Source: Alphaproteobacteria bacterium
Lineage (GTDB): Bacteria; Pseudomonadota; Alphaproteobacteria; Caulobacterales; Parvularculaceae
DNA: 64,000 nucleotides
Direction: 5' to 3'
Assembly: GCA_016125455.1 (NCBI GenBank)
Contig: WGLS01000007.1
Span: forward strand, 124,001-188,000
Of this stretch, positions 53,148 through 62,194 are shown piece by piece. The notes under the pieces are model-generated. The model was given only the letters and a program-made list of their open reading frames with translations. It was not told where the DNA came from and ran no database searches. Position numbers and translations under genes: made by a program. The stretch's first letter is position 1; the number at the start of each line of letters is the position of its first letter.

Positions 53148-55541
53148 TCAGAAATTGTAGTTAAGTTCGACGCCGAACTGGCGCGGCCGGCGCAGCGTGC
53201 CGAAGAACGCCCGCGGCAGGCCCGTCGAGACGGCGTTCGGCCCGCCGAGCGCGCCGCCGTCGGCGAGGATGCGGCCGACATTCGGCCCGAAGCCGTAGCG
53301 CAGGTCGAACCAGCGGGTCGCCAGCACGATCGAGTCTTCATTGGTCAGGTTGCGAACGAACAGGTTCGCCTGCCAGTTGCCGCTGCGAACGCCGATCTGG
53401 CCGCCGAGAACGAACGCGTCGCCTGTTTCGGCCTGATTATGGACCTGCACGAACTTCGATGATTCGTAGCTGCCATTCAGCGAGTAGAACGCCTCGAGCT
53501 TGTTGCCGACCGGATGGGTGTATGTCGCGACGAAGCTGCCCATGTGTTCGGAGATCAGCGGGTAACGATTGCCGGCGATCGAGCAGTCCGGCGATGGAAT
53601 GCCATTGAAGTCGCGGCCGCCGCTTTCAAAGATGAACTGGTCGGCGTCGCAACCGACCGTGAATTCGGGCCGCGTCCAGGCGTAGTTGAGCGCGAGCGAG
53701 AGGTTGTCGGTCAGTTCCGCGAAGAACTCGGCTTCAAGGCCCCAGGTTTCCCCCTGGCCCTGGTTCGTGGCGACCGAGGTCACCGCGCCGCCGCCGCCGC
53801 CGACCGGCGGAACGGCCGTCGTCAACTGAACGTCCGTCGCATCAAGATAATAGAGGGAGGCGTTCATTGTGACTGCGCCATCGAGCCATGTCGTCTTGGC
53901 GCCAAGTTCGAACGAATTCGCCGTCTCCGGACGATAGGTCTCGGCGTTGATCGACGCGCCAAGGGCCCCGTTGAAGCCGCCAGGCTTAACGCCTTCAGCA
54001 AAGATGAAGTAGGCGTTGAAATTTGACGATGGCTGGTAGCTCAGCGTTATCCGCGGCGTCAGGTAATCCTCGGTGTTTTCGCCAGAGAAGGTCACTGCGC
54101 CGGCGGCGCTGAAGTTCACGAGAGACTTCGTCTCTTCCATGTAGCGCAATTCGCCTGTCAGCGAGATCTGGTCGGTGATCCCCACTTCGGCGAGACCAAA
54201 GATCGCCCAGTTCTCAACCGTGCTCGTGTCGGTGATCGGGCCGCCTTGTTCGCCGGAAGTGAAGGTGATGTCGCGGTTGTCGATCTCCTGGTCATAGTAG
54301 AAGCCGCCGACCAGGAAGCGGAACCGGTCGCTGGGCGCCCACTGGATTCGAATTTCCTGGGACCAGTCCTTGATTTCCTCCACATTGGTGTTTGCGAACG
54401 CGGGTTCGCCGACGCCCGGAGGACCGAAGTAGACCTGCGCATCCGAGTGGTCTGAGTCTGAGCCAAAGCGCTCGGTTTCGTCGCGATAGCCAGTCTGGGA
54501 GGTCAACGTCACGGTATCGGTCAGTTCCCAGTCCATGACGAGGCCAGTGACGAGAAGATCGCGCTCGATGCCGTCAAAGGCGGTGCCGTCAAACTGGCTC
54601 CCCGGGAAGGCCGGATTGTTCGACGCCTGAGTGTTGAGCTGGACCGGACCCGGCTCGATGACGCCGCAATAGTACTGATTGGCGTTCGTGCCGCCCGGGG
54701 TCGCGTTCAGCGTCCCGCCCGCGCGGTAGTTGTTGGAGCGGAAACCGGGCCAGCAATTGTTCTCGGCCGAGCCCTGAAGGAAGAGCGGGATCGAGCCGTC
54801 ATTGTCCTGCTGATAGCTTATCCGCGCCTTCGCCTTGAATCTTTCCGCCGGCGTGAAGTTCAGGATGCCGGCAATCGACCAGGATTCCTCCTGACCAACA
54901 TTGTCGCCCGTAATTTCGTTCACGTACTGGCCGCCATATTCGTAGTAGCGGGCGGACACGACCGCGCCGAGCACGTCCTGGATGATCGGACCGCCGACGT
55001 TGCCGGAAATGGAGTATTCATCGCCCTGCGCCCAGCGCCCGCGAATGCCGGCGGTAAATTCCTGGGCGGGATCGATAGTGATCAGGTTGATCGCGCCGGC
55101 ATAGGTGTTCCGGCCGTAAAGGGCGCTCTGCGGTCCGCGGATCACTTCGACCCGCTTGATCAGGTCGAAGTCGATCGACTGGATCGTGGTCGGGTAATAG
55201 ATGCCGTCGATGAAATACGCCGTGCCGGATTCAACGCCGAACTGGACGTTCGCAAGAACATTCGACTGCCCGCGGATGACAGGGCGGTCACCAGACCGGC
55301 CGAACGCCTGTGAAAAGCTGAGGCCTGGCGCGAAGCGGGACAGGTCGTCGATTGAGACGATGTTGCGCTCGCGGATCGCCTGTTCGGTGATCGCGGTCAC
55401 CGATATCGGCGCTTCCTGAAGCGTTTCTTCGGTTTTCCTGGCCGAAACGATGATCTCGTCGCGGTCCTGCGCCAGTGCGGCTCCCCCCGTCGCGAGGGCA
55501 AAACCACAGAGTGCGACGCCTCCAAGCAATTGATGTCTCAT
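53148..55541 (-). CDS. TonB-dependent outer-membrane receptor
   Basis: A 797-residue active outer-membrane importer. Signal peptide 1-24 (ending ALAQ), TonB box about DEIIVSARKTEETLQEAPIS, plug domain with FAPGLSFSQAFGRSGDRPVIRGQ and VEVIRGPQSALYGRNTYAGAINLIT, then a barrel ending FGVELNYNF with the terminal Phe. The style is that of sphingomonad-type receptors for organic compounds rather than siderophores. Operator site 6 lies 34 bases upstream, so uptake is co-regulated with the catabolic genes. Confidence 0.93.
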   Translation of the reverse strand: MRHQLLGGVALCGFALATGGAALAQDRDEIIVSARKTEETLQEAPISVTAITEQAIRERNIVSIDDLSRFAPGLSFSQAFGRSGDRPVIRGQSNVLANVQFGVESGTAYFIDGIYYPTTIQSIDFDLIKRVEVIRGPQSALYGRNTYAGAINLITIDPAQEFTAGIRGRWAQGDEYSISGNVGGPIIQDVLGAVVSARYYEYGGQYVNEITGDNVGQEESWSIAGILNFTPAERFKAKARISYQQDNDGSIPLFLQGSAENNCWPGFRSNNYRAGGTLNATPGGTNANQYYCGVIEPGPVQLNTQASNNPAFPGSQFDGTAFDGIERDLLVTGLVMDWELTDTVTLTSQTGYRDETERFGSDSDHSDAQVYFGPPGVGEPAFANTNVEEIKDWSQEIRIQWAPSDRFRFLVGGFYYDQEIDNRDITFTSGEQGGPITDTSTVENWAIFGLAEVGITDQISLTGELRYMEETKSLVNFSAAGAVTFSGENTEDYLTPRITLSYQPSSNFNAYFIFAEGVKPGGFNGALGASINAETYRPETANSFELGAKTTWLDGAVTMNASLYYLDATDVQLTTAVPPVGGGGGAVTSVATNQGQGETWGLEAEFFAELTDNLSLALNYAWTRPEFTVGCDADQFIFESGGRDFNGIPSPDCSIAGNRYPLISEHMGSFVATYTHPVGNKLEAFYSLNGSYESSKFVQVHNQAETGDAFVLGGQIGVRSGNWQANLFVRNLTNEDSIVLATRWFDLRYGFGPNVGRILADGGALGGPNAVSTGLPRAFFGTLRRPRQFGVELNYNF

Positions 55542-55575
55542 GAAGCCCTCCCAGCCCGAATAATGTCGATCTCAT

Positions 55576-55593
55576 GAAAGAGTATATCATTTG
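55576..55593. promoter_or_regulatory. island operator A, site 6
   Basis: GAAAGAGTATATCATTTG, with one degenerate half-site, lies between the divergent TonB receptor (34 bases) and the DUF3598-like gene. Confidence 0.72.
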
Positions 55594-55696
55594 CCATGGG
55601 CTGGTTAGAGCCTTATTGGCTTCGACGCACAATCTGATGCTGTTGGAGGGGACAATGTGGCCATTTCGCAACTCTCGGCCACGCAGGGAGCACAAA

Positions 55697-56227
55697 ATGC
55701 CGGAATCATCCAAAACACAGGCTATTTCGAGCGCAGACCTCAAGACGGCCATGCCGCTGCTCGCGCGGCACGAAGGCGTCTGGGAAGGCTGGTACCGTTA
55801 CTTTGACGCTGACTGCGAGAAGAAGGACGAGCACCGCTCGCGGCTTGTATGCCGTTTTCCCGACGAGGGCCGCTATCCTTATCACCAGACGAACTACTAC
55901 CGCTGGGCCGACGGCAAATCCGAAGTCCGGGATTTTCCCGCGTACTTCCGCAACGGCCGGCTGGAGTTCGACTCCGAACTGATTACCGGCTGGGCAGCGG
56001 ACGTGCCGCTCGACGATTTCAACCGGACAACCATGCTGAACTGGGTCCGCCAGGGCGAGCCTGACCTCTATCTGTATGAGATGATCCAGATCAGCGATTG
56101 CGGCAACTATCGCCACCGCATCTGGCACTGGTACCGAAAGGGCCGCCTGGTCGAGCGGACGCTCATTGACGAAGCGCGCGTTTCCCACGACTGGCGCGCC
56201 TTCGAAAAGGACAATCCGACCTTCTGA
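55697..56227 (+). CDS. DUF3598-like (lipocalin/calycin-fold) protein
   Basis: A 176-residue cytoplasmic protein: MPLLARHEGVWEGWYRYFD, RSRLVCRFPDEGRYPYHQTNYYRW, FDSELITGWAADVPLDDFNRTTML, LYEMIQISDCGNYRHRIWHWY, RTLIDEARVS. This matches DUF3598-type domains, which share a lipocalin-like fold. ATG 55697 has AGGGAG 6 bases upstream; ATG 55655 (190 aa) also has GGAGG. Lipocalin-like folds bind small hydrophobic ligands, so a ligand-binding role next to the receptor is plausible but unproven. Confidence 0.78.
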   Translation: MPESSKTQAISSADLKTAMPLLARHEGVWEGWYRYFDADCEKKDEHRSRLVCRFPDEGRYPYHQTNYYRWADGKSEVRDFPAYFRNGRLEFDSELITGWAADVPLDDFNRTTMLNWVRQGEPDLYLYEMIQISDCGNYRHRIWHWYRKGRLVERTLIDEARVSHDWRAFEKDNPTF

Positions 56228-56235
56228 TGGCCGAC

Positions 56236-56268
56236 AAAAAAGGCCGGCGGAAGCGCGCTCCGCCGGCC
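56236..56268 (-). terminator. rho-independent terminator of the DUF1838 gene
   Basis: GGCCGGCGGA (56242-56251) pairs with TCCGCCGGCC (56259-56268); on the minus strand six T follow. It lies between convergent genes and may also slow plus-strand transcription. Confidence 0.85.
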
Positions 56269-56300
56269 GACTTCATTCCGCGAAAGGCGACCGCCCTGCC

Positions 56301-57203
56301 CTATTTGCGTTTCGGCGCGTCGACGTCGCCATCGCGCACGGCCTTATAGTACTTCCAGCTCGTAACGTTCGGTCGCGGATCATCGAGCGGCGGCGGCGCG
56401 ACATAGTCAGGATAATGCTTCCGGATCTCCGACTTCATGGTGTCGGAAAGTTCGTCCCAGGCGCCGAGCCGCTTGCCGGCGGTGTGCATGTAGATGACGC
56501 CCTCGCGGCCGGCCATTTTCATCCACGGCAACCAGTCGGACATCCGGGACCAGCCGACGGTTACGCCCTCCGCATGCGTAGCTTCAGGATCGAGTAGCGA
56601 CGCCGTATTCCCGAAGAAGTTGAACATTTCCGTTGCATGGTAGGTGCCGCCGATTTCGCTTTCATAGTCGGAAGCAAGCGGGTTCGGGTAGTAAAGCGGC
56701 ACCGTGGAAGTCATCCACCACACGTCGCCGCTGATGACGCCGCCGAACTTCGTTGGCTGGCCTGCGCGGTCCGTCGGCCGGAACTTGCCGTTCACCGGAT
56801 CGTTGGCGACATGCAGGACGTCGACAGACTCCCCGGTCCAGGGATTTTGCCAGGTCGCGAGGACCTTGTCCGTCGCCGGATCTTTGTAAAGAAGGATTTC
56901 ACGCGACACGAGATCGAAGCCGCCGCCCTCGACGCCTTTGCAGGCGCGAACGTTCATGCCTTCAACATTGAAAATGTGCCGGTCGCGTTCCCCCTGCCGT
57001 CGCGAATAGGCCTTGCCGAACCAGTAATAGGTCGTCGGCTCGCCATCGACTGTTGAACAGAAGATTTTCCGCATCATCGTAAGCGAATCCGCCGGCTTTG
57101 TCGGATCGAGATCCGCCGCGGCCGCGCCGGAGGCGACGCCGATTGCGCCGCCGGCCGAGACCGCGGTCGCCAGAGCCATCAGCGCCATCACCTTCACTTT
57201 CAT
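56301..57203 (-). CDS. DUF1838 family secreted protein
   Basis: A 300-residue protein starting at ATG 57203 with GGAGGG upstream, and a signal peptide ending AAAA-D. The DUF1838 pattern is visible: MMRKIFCSTVDGEPTTYYWFGK, HIFNVEGMNVRACK, SREILLYKDPATDKVLATWQNPWTG, VDVLHVANDPVN. The family has no settled function. Operator site 7 lies 43 bases upstream. Position beside the receptor and the DUF3598-like gene suggests a periplasmic role in handling the imported compound. Confidence 0.82.
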   Translation of the reverse strand: MKVKVMALMALATAVSAGGAIGVASGAAAADLDPTKPADSLTMMRKIFCSTVDGEPTTYYWFGKAYSRRQGERDRHIFNVEGMNVRACKGVEGGGFDLVSREILLYKDPATDKVLATWQNPWTGESVDVLHVANDPVNGKFRPTDRAGQPTKFGGVISGDVWWMTSTVPLYYPNPLASDYESEIGGTYHATEMFNFFGNTASLLDPEATHAEGVTVGWSRMSDWLPWMKMAGREGVIYMHTAGKRLGAWDELSDTMKSEIRKHYPDYVAPPPLDDPRPNVTSWKYYKAVRDGDVDAPKRK

Positions 57204-57246
57204 CTCCACCCTCCTTCGTTTGCCGAGCGTTCGCACGCCAATTGCA

Positions 57247-57264
57247 CAAATGGTATATCATCTG
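57247..57264. promoter_or_regulatory. island operator A, site 7
   Basis: CAAATGGTATATCATCTG, 43 bases upstream of the DUF1838 start. Confidence 0.8.
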
Positions 57265-57293
57265 GAAGAGGACGCAATATCTGACCGCCGGCC

Positions 57294-58874
57294 CTACTTC
57301 ATGGTGAGCACAGCCGCATACGCTCCGACACCATAGAAAAGGTTGCCAAGCCTGATGTTCTCGTCGGCTGCGTGCTGATTGTTGTCGAAGTTGGCGATCG
57401 GCAGGATGACAATTGGCGCATCAGACGCGGTTTCAAACATGAACAGCGGCAAGGAGCCGCCAAGGCTCGGCGTCAGGACGAGATCGTCGCCCGCGACCCG
57501 CTTCAGTGCGTCGATGACGGGCCCGACGGCGGGCGCGTCCATGGCGCTGCGCACCGCCGGGTAACCGCCGTCGCGCGTGACCTTGGCGATCAGGGCATAT
57601 CTCGCACGGACCTCGGCGTCCGGTTCTTCCCGAATAATGTGATAGCCCTGACGACGGATATGCGCTTCGACGAGGTCAAGCATGTTTGCAGGGTCATCGC
57701 CTTTGACGAGCCGGAGTCCGATCGAGGCGGTTGCGCTCGGCGGAATGACATTGCGCGCTGCGTCGCCTACTTCTGCGCTTCTGATGCCTCTGAGGTTCAA
57801 CGCCGGCAACATGACCCGCTCGGCGAGCGGCGCATTGTCGAGCTCGGTCGCCGCGAGGCCGAACGTCCGGCGCAGCTCGCCATCCACGTCTGGCGCCGCC
57901 GCAAGCGCCGCCCTGTCCGCCTTGGTCAGTGGCTCGGCGCTCTTGTAGAAGTTCTTGATGAGAACGCGACCGGTCTCGTCCTTCATGCTGGCGAGAAGCG
58001 TCGCAAGTCGCCACCCGGGGCCGGGCGCCCAATTGCCATAGTGTCCTGAATGAAGCCCCCGATTTGGCCCGTAGACGGTAACTTCCAGGCCGGTTACGCC
58101 GCGCACGCCGAAAACCAGTTGCGGCTGGCGGCTCTGGTGCGTCGGCCCGTCGCAGAACAGCCACAGGTCGACATCCGCGAATTTCTCCTTGTGCGTCTCA
58201 AGGTAGGCTTCAAGGTGGGGCGAGCTGCGTTCTTCTTCGCCGTCGAAGATCAGAATGACGTTCGACGTCAGCGCAACGCCTTCGGCGTCCAGGGCGTCCA
58301 GCGCCGCCGGCAACGCGGTCATAGGCGCCTTGTCGTCGCTCGCCGAGCGCGCGTAGAGGCGCCAGTCCGGATCGACCGGCTCGCCTTCGGCGGGGAAGTC
58401 AATCGGCTTGCCGCCGTCCGGAATCGCGGCGGAGTAGAGCGTCGGCCGGAAGGGCGGGTTCGTCCAGTCGTCCGGATTTGTTGGCTGGCCGTCATAGTGG
58501 ACGTAGATCGCAATCGTCCGCGTCGCCCCTTCCGCATCGCGGCGGCCGAATACGAGGGGCGGCGCGCCGTCAAGCTCCAGAAGCTCCATCGCAAAGCCAC
58601 GGGTCGCGAAAAGCGCCGCGACGTATTCGGCGTTCTTGCGAATATCATCCGGATTCGCTGCATCGTTCGGCAGCTTCAGGATCGCCGCATGGTCCGCGAG
58701 GATTGCCGCGGCATTGGCCTCAACATGGCGTTGCGCGGCGTCAACGGCCGGATCCGGGGTCGACTGGCCAGCCGCAGGCGGGAGCGTCGCGGCCAGAAGA
58801 GCGAAGCTCCCCAAGGCGGCGCGAATAACGGCGCGAATAACGGCGCCTGGGAATGCGGTTGCGCGGCGTTTCAT
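57294..58874 (-). CDS. M20 family zinc metallopeptidase, secreted
   Basis: A 526-residue peptidase/amidohydrolase. ATG 58874 has GGGAG upstream; a signal peptide follows. Zinc ligands are visible: H and D in IYVHYDGQP, D in SASDDKAPM, E-E in DGEEERSSP, and the late His in NQHAADENIRLGN. It would hydrolyse a dipeptide or N-acyl amino acid. A tandem GCGCGAATAACG repeat encodes VIRAVIR in the signal. It may be an island gene or a chromosomal neighbour; no operator A site precedes it. Confidence 0.88.
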   Translation of the reverse strand: MKRRATAFPGAVIRAVIRAALGSFALLAATLPPAAGQSTPDPAVDAAQRHVEANAAAILADHAAILKLPNDAANPDDIRKNAEYVAALFATRGFAMELLELDGAPPLVFGRRDAEGATRTIAIYVHYDGQPTNPDDWTNPPFRPTLYSAAIPDGGKPIDFPAEGEPVDPDWRLYARSASDDKAPMTALPAALDALDAEGVALTSNVILIFDGEEERSSPHLEAYLETHKEKFADVDLWLFCDGPTHQSRQPQLVFGVRGVTGLEVTVYGPNRGLHSGHYGNWAPGPGWRLATLLASMKDETGRVLIKNFYKSAEPLTKADRAALAAAPDVDGELRRTFGLAATELDNAPLAERVMLPALNLRGIRSAEVGDAARNVIPPSATASIGLRLVKGDDPANMLDLVEAHIRRQGYHIIREEPDAEVRARYALIAKVTRDGGYPAVRSAMDAPAVGPVIDALKRVAGDDLVLTPSLGGSLPLFMFETASDAPIVILPIANFDNNQHAADENIRLGNLFYGVGAYAAVLTMK

Positions 58875-58960
58875 TTGTCGGTCTCCCATGCCTTTCGTAC
58901 GGCTGAAGGAGCCTAGTCCGACGCGCGGGATAATGGAAACGCGACGGCCGGCGCGGCCTG

Positions 58961-59599
58961 TCAGTCGACGAGGAACGCCGCGAGGCCTGCACGCAGTTCG
59001 GCAAGTCCTTCGCCCGTCTCCGACGACGTCGGCATGACAACAGGATGCGCGGCGGGGCGCCTGGCGATCGCGCCGGCGACGGACTTTGCAAGCGCGGGCG
59101 CGTCCGTCGGCTTGATCTTGTCCGTCTTTGTAAGGACAATCTGGTAGTTTACCGCCGCAGCGTCGAGCATGTCCATGACTTCGGCGTCGACCTTTTTGAG
59201 GCCGTGACGGGCGTCCACGAGAAGGCAGACTCGCCGGAGCGTGGTCCGACCCCGGAGGAAATCGTTAGTCAGCGCCGTCCAGCGTTCGACATCCTGTTTC
59301 GAAACCTTCGCAAAGCCGTAACCCGGCAGGTCGACAAGACGCATCGCGCCGCCGAGGTCAAAATAGTTGATCTCGCGCGTTCGTCCCGGCGTGTTCGACG
59401 CGCGCGCAAGCCCGTTCCGACCCGTCAGCGCATTGAGAAGCGAGGATTTGCCGACGTTCGAGCGCCCGGCAAAAGCGACTTCCGGCCCGGCCTCGTCCGG
59501 CAGCTTATCGAGCGAGACGACGCCCATCATGAAATCGCATGGGCCCGCAAACAGCTTGCGGCCGAACTCGACCAGGTCCTCGGCGGATTCTTGCCCCAC
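58961..59599 (-). CDS. engB: ribosome biogenesis GTPase YihA/YsxC/EngB
   Basis: A 212-residue GTPase needed for assembly of the large ribosomal subunit. G-motifs are visible: GRSNVGKSSLLNAL (G1), NTPGRTREINYF (G2), VDLPGYGFAKVSK (G3) and LTKTDKIKP (G4). It lies 10 bases after yidC, in the conserved rpmH-rnpA-yidC-engB order. In many alphaproteobacteria argB follows; here the M20 peptidase and the catabolic island follow instead. Confidence 0.95.
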   Translation of the reverse strand: MGQESAEDLVEFGRKLFAGPCDFMMGVVSLDKLPDEAGPEVAFAGRSNVGKSSLLNALTGRNGLARASNTPGRTREINYFDLGGAMRLVDLPGYGFAKVSKQDVERWTALTNDFLRGRTTLRRVCLLVDARHGLKKVDAEVMDMLDAAAVNYQIVLTKTDKIKPTDAPALAKSVAGAIARRPAAHPVVMPTSSETGEGLAELRAGLAAFLVD

Positions 59600-59609
59600 G
59601 ACCGCCCGG

Positions 59610-61472
59610 CTATTCCCCGGGCGCCGGGGTTTTGGGCTTCATGAACGGCAAGCGCTCGCCCCAGTCGATCTCGACGCCATTCTTCCGCATGATGAAGTAT
59701 TGCTGGGCGATCGACAGCGCCGTGTTCCAGAACCAGTAGAGGACCAGCCCCGCGGCAAAGCCTGCAAACAGGAACATGAACATCAGCGGCATCAGGTTGA
59801 AGATCATCTGCTGCGTCGGATCGGCCGCCGGCGGATTGAGCTTCGTCTGGAACCACATCGCCGCGCCCATCAGGAGCGGCAGGATGCCGAGCCCGAGAAA
59901 GGCGCCGATCAGCGGCACGGCGGTCGGTTCATAGGGTAGCAGGCCAAACAGATTGAAAATGGAGGTCGGATCCGGCGCCGACAGGTCCTTGATGTAACCG
60001 AGGAAGCCTTCGTGGCGCAGCTCGATGGTGACGAACAGCGTCTTGTACAAGGCGTAGAAAATCGGCATCTGGATGAGGATTGGCAGGCAACCCGCGAGCG
60101 GATTCAGCTTTTCCTTCTGATAAAGCCCCATCATCTCCTGCTGCAGCTTGGCCTTGTCGTCGCCGTAGCGCTCCTTCAGCTTTTCCAGCTGCGGCTGAAG
60201 CTTTTTCATTTTCGACATCGACTCGTAGGCCTTGTTCGCCAGCGGGAACAAAAGCGCCTTGATGACCAGCGTCAGCAACAGGATCGCAACGCCCCAGTTG
60301 CCGAAAAGATTTCCGAAGAAATTGAGCACGTAGAAAATCGGTCGGGTCAGGAAGAAAAAATTCCCCCAGTCGATTGCCTTGTCGAAATCCCAGACGCCGA
60401 GCCCCCCTTGCGCAGGCTCCTGTTCATAGTCCTGAAGTATGTCGACGACCTTCGCGCCGCCGAACAGGTTTGAGGTCAGCGTCACCTCCCCGCCGGCTGG
60501 CACTGTTCGCGGCGTCATTGCGTAGCTCGCACGGAATATCGGCGCAGCTTCGGTGCCTACATTTCGCAGCTCCGCCTGGAAGGTCTCGCCCTGCGGCGGA
60601 ATCGCTGCCGCGAGCCAGTATTTGTTGGTGATGCCAACCCAACCGCGCGAACCCGCTTTTTCGACGACTGACGTCCGCGCTTTCTTGTATTTCCGCTCGA
60701 ACAGCGAACTGTCGACCACGGCGATCGGGCCTTCGTGCAGGATCATGAAATTGCGGAAGTCTTCAGGGATGTTCCGCTGGATGACGATGCCCCAGGGCAC
60801 GACGGACTTCGGCTCGGCGCTGGCGTTCCGGACGGTGTCCGTCAGCGTGAACATGAAGCGTTCGTCGACGGCAATCGTGCGTTCGAACGTCAGATCGCCT
60901 TCGCTGCGCGTAAGGGTGACCGGCGTTTGCGGCGTCAGCGTCGCCCCTGCCGGCGCCGACCACAGCGCGCCGGCGCCATCCTTGCCGCCAGCGACCCAGC
61001 CCTGCTCGATGTAATGTCCATGGGCGCTCGAAACCGGACTCAGGAACCTGATGCGCGGGCTCTGCGGGTCGACGTCCTCATGGTAATTCTTGAGTTCGAG
61101 GTCGTCGATCCGGGCGCCGGCGAGATTGATCGACCCGGCCAGCTCCGGCGTGTCGATCTTCACGCGGCCCGGGGCCTTGGCCAGCGCGTCCTCAATTGAG
61201 ATCAGTTCGCCGCCGCCCGTCCCGCTGACGGGCGTCGGCGCAAATGAGCCAGGCGCGGCGCCCGGACCAAGCTCCATGGCGGGGTTGCCAGAAGCGCCGC
61301 CCTCGTTCGGCGCACCGGCCGCCAGGGCGGCTTCCCGAGCCGCCTCTTCGGCCGCGGCCAGTTCCGCCTGGGCCGCCTCGTAGGCTTCCTGCTGGGGACC
61401 TAGGACAAAAAGCTGCCATCCCATGATGGCGGCGAAAGAAATCGCTATTGCGATGACGGTGTTGCGGTCCAT
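59610..61472 (-). CDS. yidC: membrane protein insertase YidC
   Basis: A 620-residue inner-membrane insertase, working with SecYEG or alone. Residues ~5-24 form the first helix (VIAIAISFAAIMGWQLFVLG), followed by an Ala/Pro-rich linker, a large periplasmic beta domain (about 110-370), and the conserved five-helix core: NWGVAILLLTLVIKALLFPL, KMKKLQPQLEKLKERY, NPLAGCLPILIQMPIFYALY and FNLMPLMFMFLFAGFAAGLVLYW. Length is usual for proteobacteria. Confidence 0.97.
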   Translation of the reverse strand: MDRNTVIAIAISFAAIMGWQLFVLGPQQEAYEAAQAELAAAEEAAREAALAAGAPNEGGASGNPAMELGPGAAPGSFAPTPVSGTGGGELISIEDALAKAPGRVKIDTPELAGSINLAGARIDDLELKNYHEDVDPQSPRIRFLSPVSSAHGHYIEQGWVAGGKDGAGALWSAPAGATLTPQTPVTLTRSEGDLTFERTIAVDERFMFTLTDTVRNASAEPKSVVPWGIVIQRNIPEDFRNFMILHEGPIAVVDSSLFERKYKKARTSVVEKAGSRGWVGITNKYWLAAAIPPQGETFQAELRNVGTEAAPIFRASYAMTPRTVPAGGEVTLTSNLFGGAKVVDILQDYEQEPAQGGLGVWDFDKAIDWGNFFFLTRPIFYVLNFFGNLFGNWGVAILLLTLVIKALLFPLANKAYESMSKMKKLQPQLEKLKERYGDDKAKLQQEMMGLYQKEKLNPLAGCLPILIQMPIFYALYKTLFVTIELRHEGFLGYIKDLSAPDPTSIFNLFGLLPYEPTAVPLIGAFLGLGILPLLMGAAMWFQTKLNPPAADPTQQMIFNLMPLMFMFLFAGFAAGLVLYWFWNTALSIAQQYFIMRKNGVEIDWGERLPFMKPKTPAPGE

Positions 61473-61565
61473 TGGCGGGTCCTGATGCCGTGTTCTGGCG
61501 ATGTTTATGTCATCGCGGGCTTGGCGCGCGTCGCAGCTATGCGGCCGTCGCCGGTTTGCGCGCCC

Positions 61566-61922
61566 TTATGCGCCTTTCTGCGCGAGGGTTAAAAGGGCGC
61601 CCTCCAAATCGTCAAGCAGCAGCGCGAAGGGACGATCCGCCGCGCGCGCTCTGGCAATGACTATATAGTCGCAGCCCGCCTCGCCACCTGTCAGGAGGAC
61701 TTCAGCTATCGCCGCGCGCAGACGTCGCCGGATGCGGTTGCGGACAACGGCATTCCCCAGTTTTTTCGTGATTGTAAAGCCCGCCCGTGGCGCATCCATG
61801 TCCTCCCGTTTGCGCCGCACCAGCCGAAAACCTGGCGTTGCGACGCCAGGCGCGCCGCGGGCTGCAAGGAAATCACGACGGGATTTGATCGACCGAAGTT
61901 TCGTGACTGCGCCGGCAGGCAT
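61566..61922 (-). CDS. rnpA: ribonuclease P protein component
   Basis: A 118-residue basic protein partnering the M1-type RNA to mature tRNA 5' ends. The signature is GNAVVRNRIRRRLRAAI (RNxxKRxxR class), with RGFTITKK-type AGFTITKKLG before it. The gene for yidD, often found between rnpA and yidC, is not present in the 93-bp gap. Confidence 0.93.
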   Translation of the reverse strand: MPAGAVTKLRSIKSRRDFLAARGAPGVATPGFRLVRRKREDMDAPRAGFTITKKLGNAVVRNRIRRRLRAAIAEVLLTGGEAGCDYIVIARARAADRPFALLLDDLEGALLTLAQKGA

Positions 61923-62059
61923 GGGCGCTCCAGATGCAGCCAGCCGCTGTACGACGCTCGGTCAGCGGCGCGCGGCCGAAAGCGCCGCCGGTCTACCGGG
62001 CCGCCAACTTGGGCTGCCGACAATTTGTGTGGCGGGCCATTTGTAGGGCCAAAGGTCGG

Positions 62060-62194
62060 TCAGGCCGACAGCTTCTTGCGGCCGCGAGAACGACGGCGGG
62101 CGAGAACCTTGCGACCGCCCTTGGTGGCCTTGCGCGCACGGAAGCCGTGACGGCGTTTGCGCACGAGGCGGCTCGGTTGATACGTGCGTTTCAT
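62060..62194 (-). CDS. rpmH: 50S ribosomal protein L34
   Basis: A 44-residue protein, shorter than many ORF cut-offs, read directly from the sequence: it starts [18 protein letters not shown] and ends [11 protein letters not shown], an almost textbook L34. First gene of the rpmH-rnpA-yidC-engB unit; rnpA starts about 140 bases downstream. Confidence 0.97.
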   Translation of the reverse strand: MKRTYQPSRLVRKRRHGFRARKATKGGRKVLARRRSRGRKKLSA

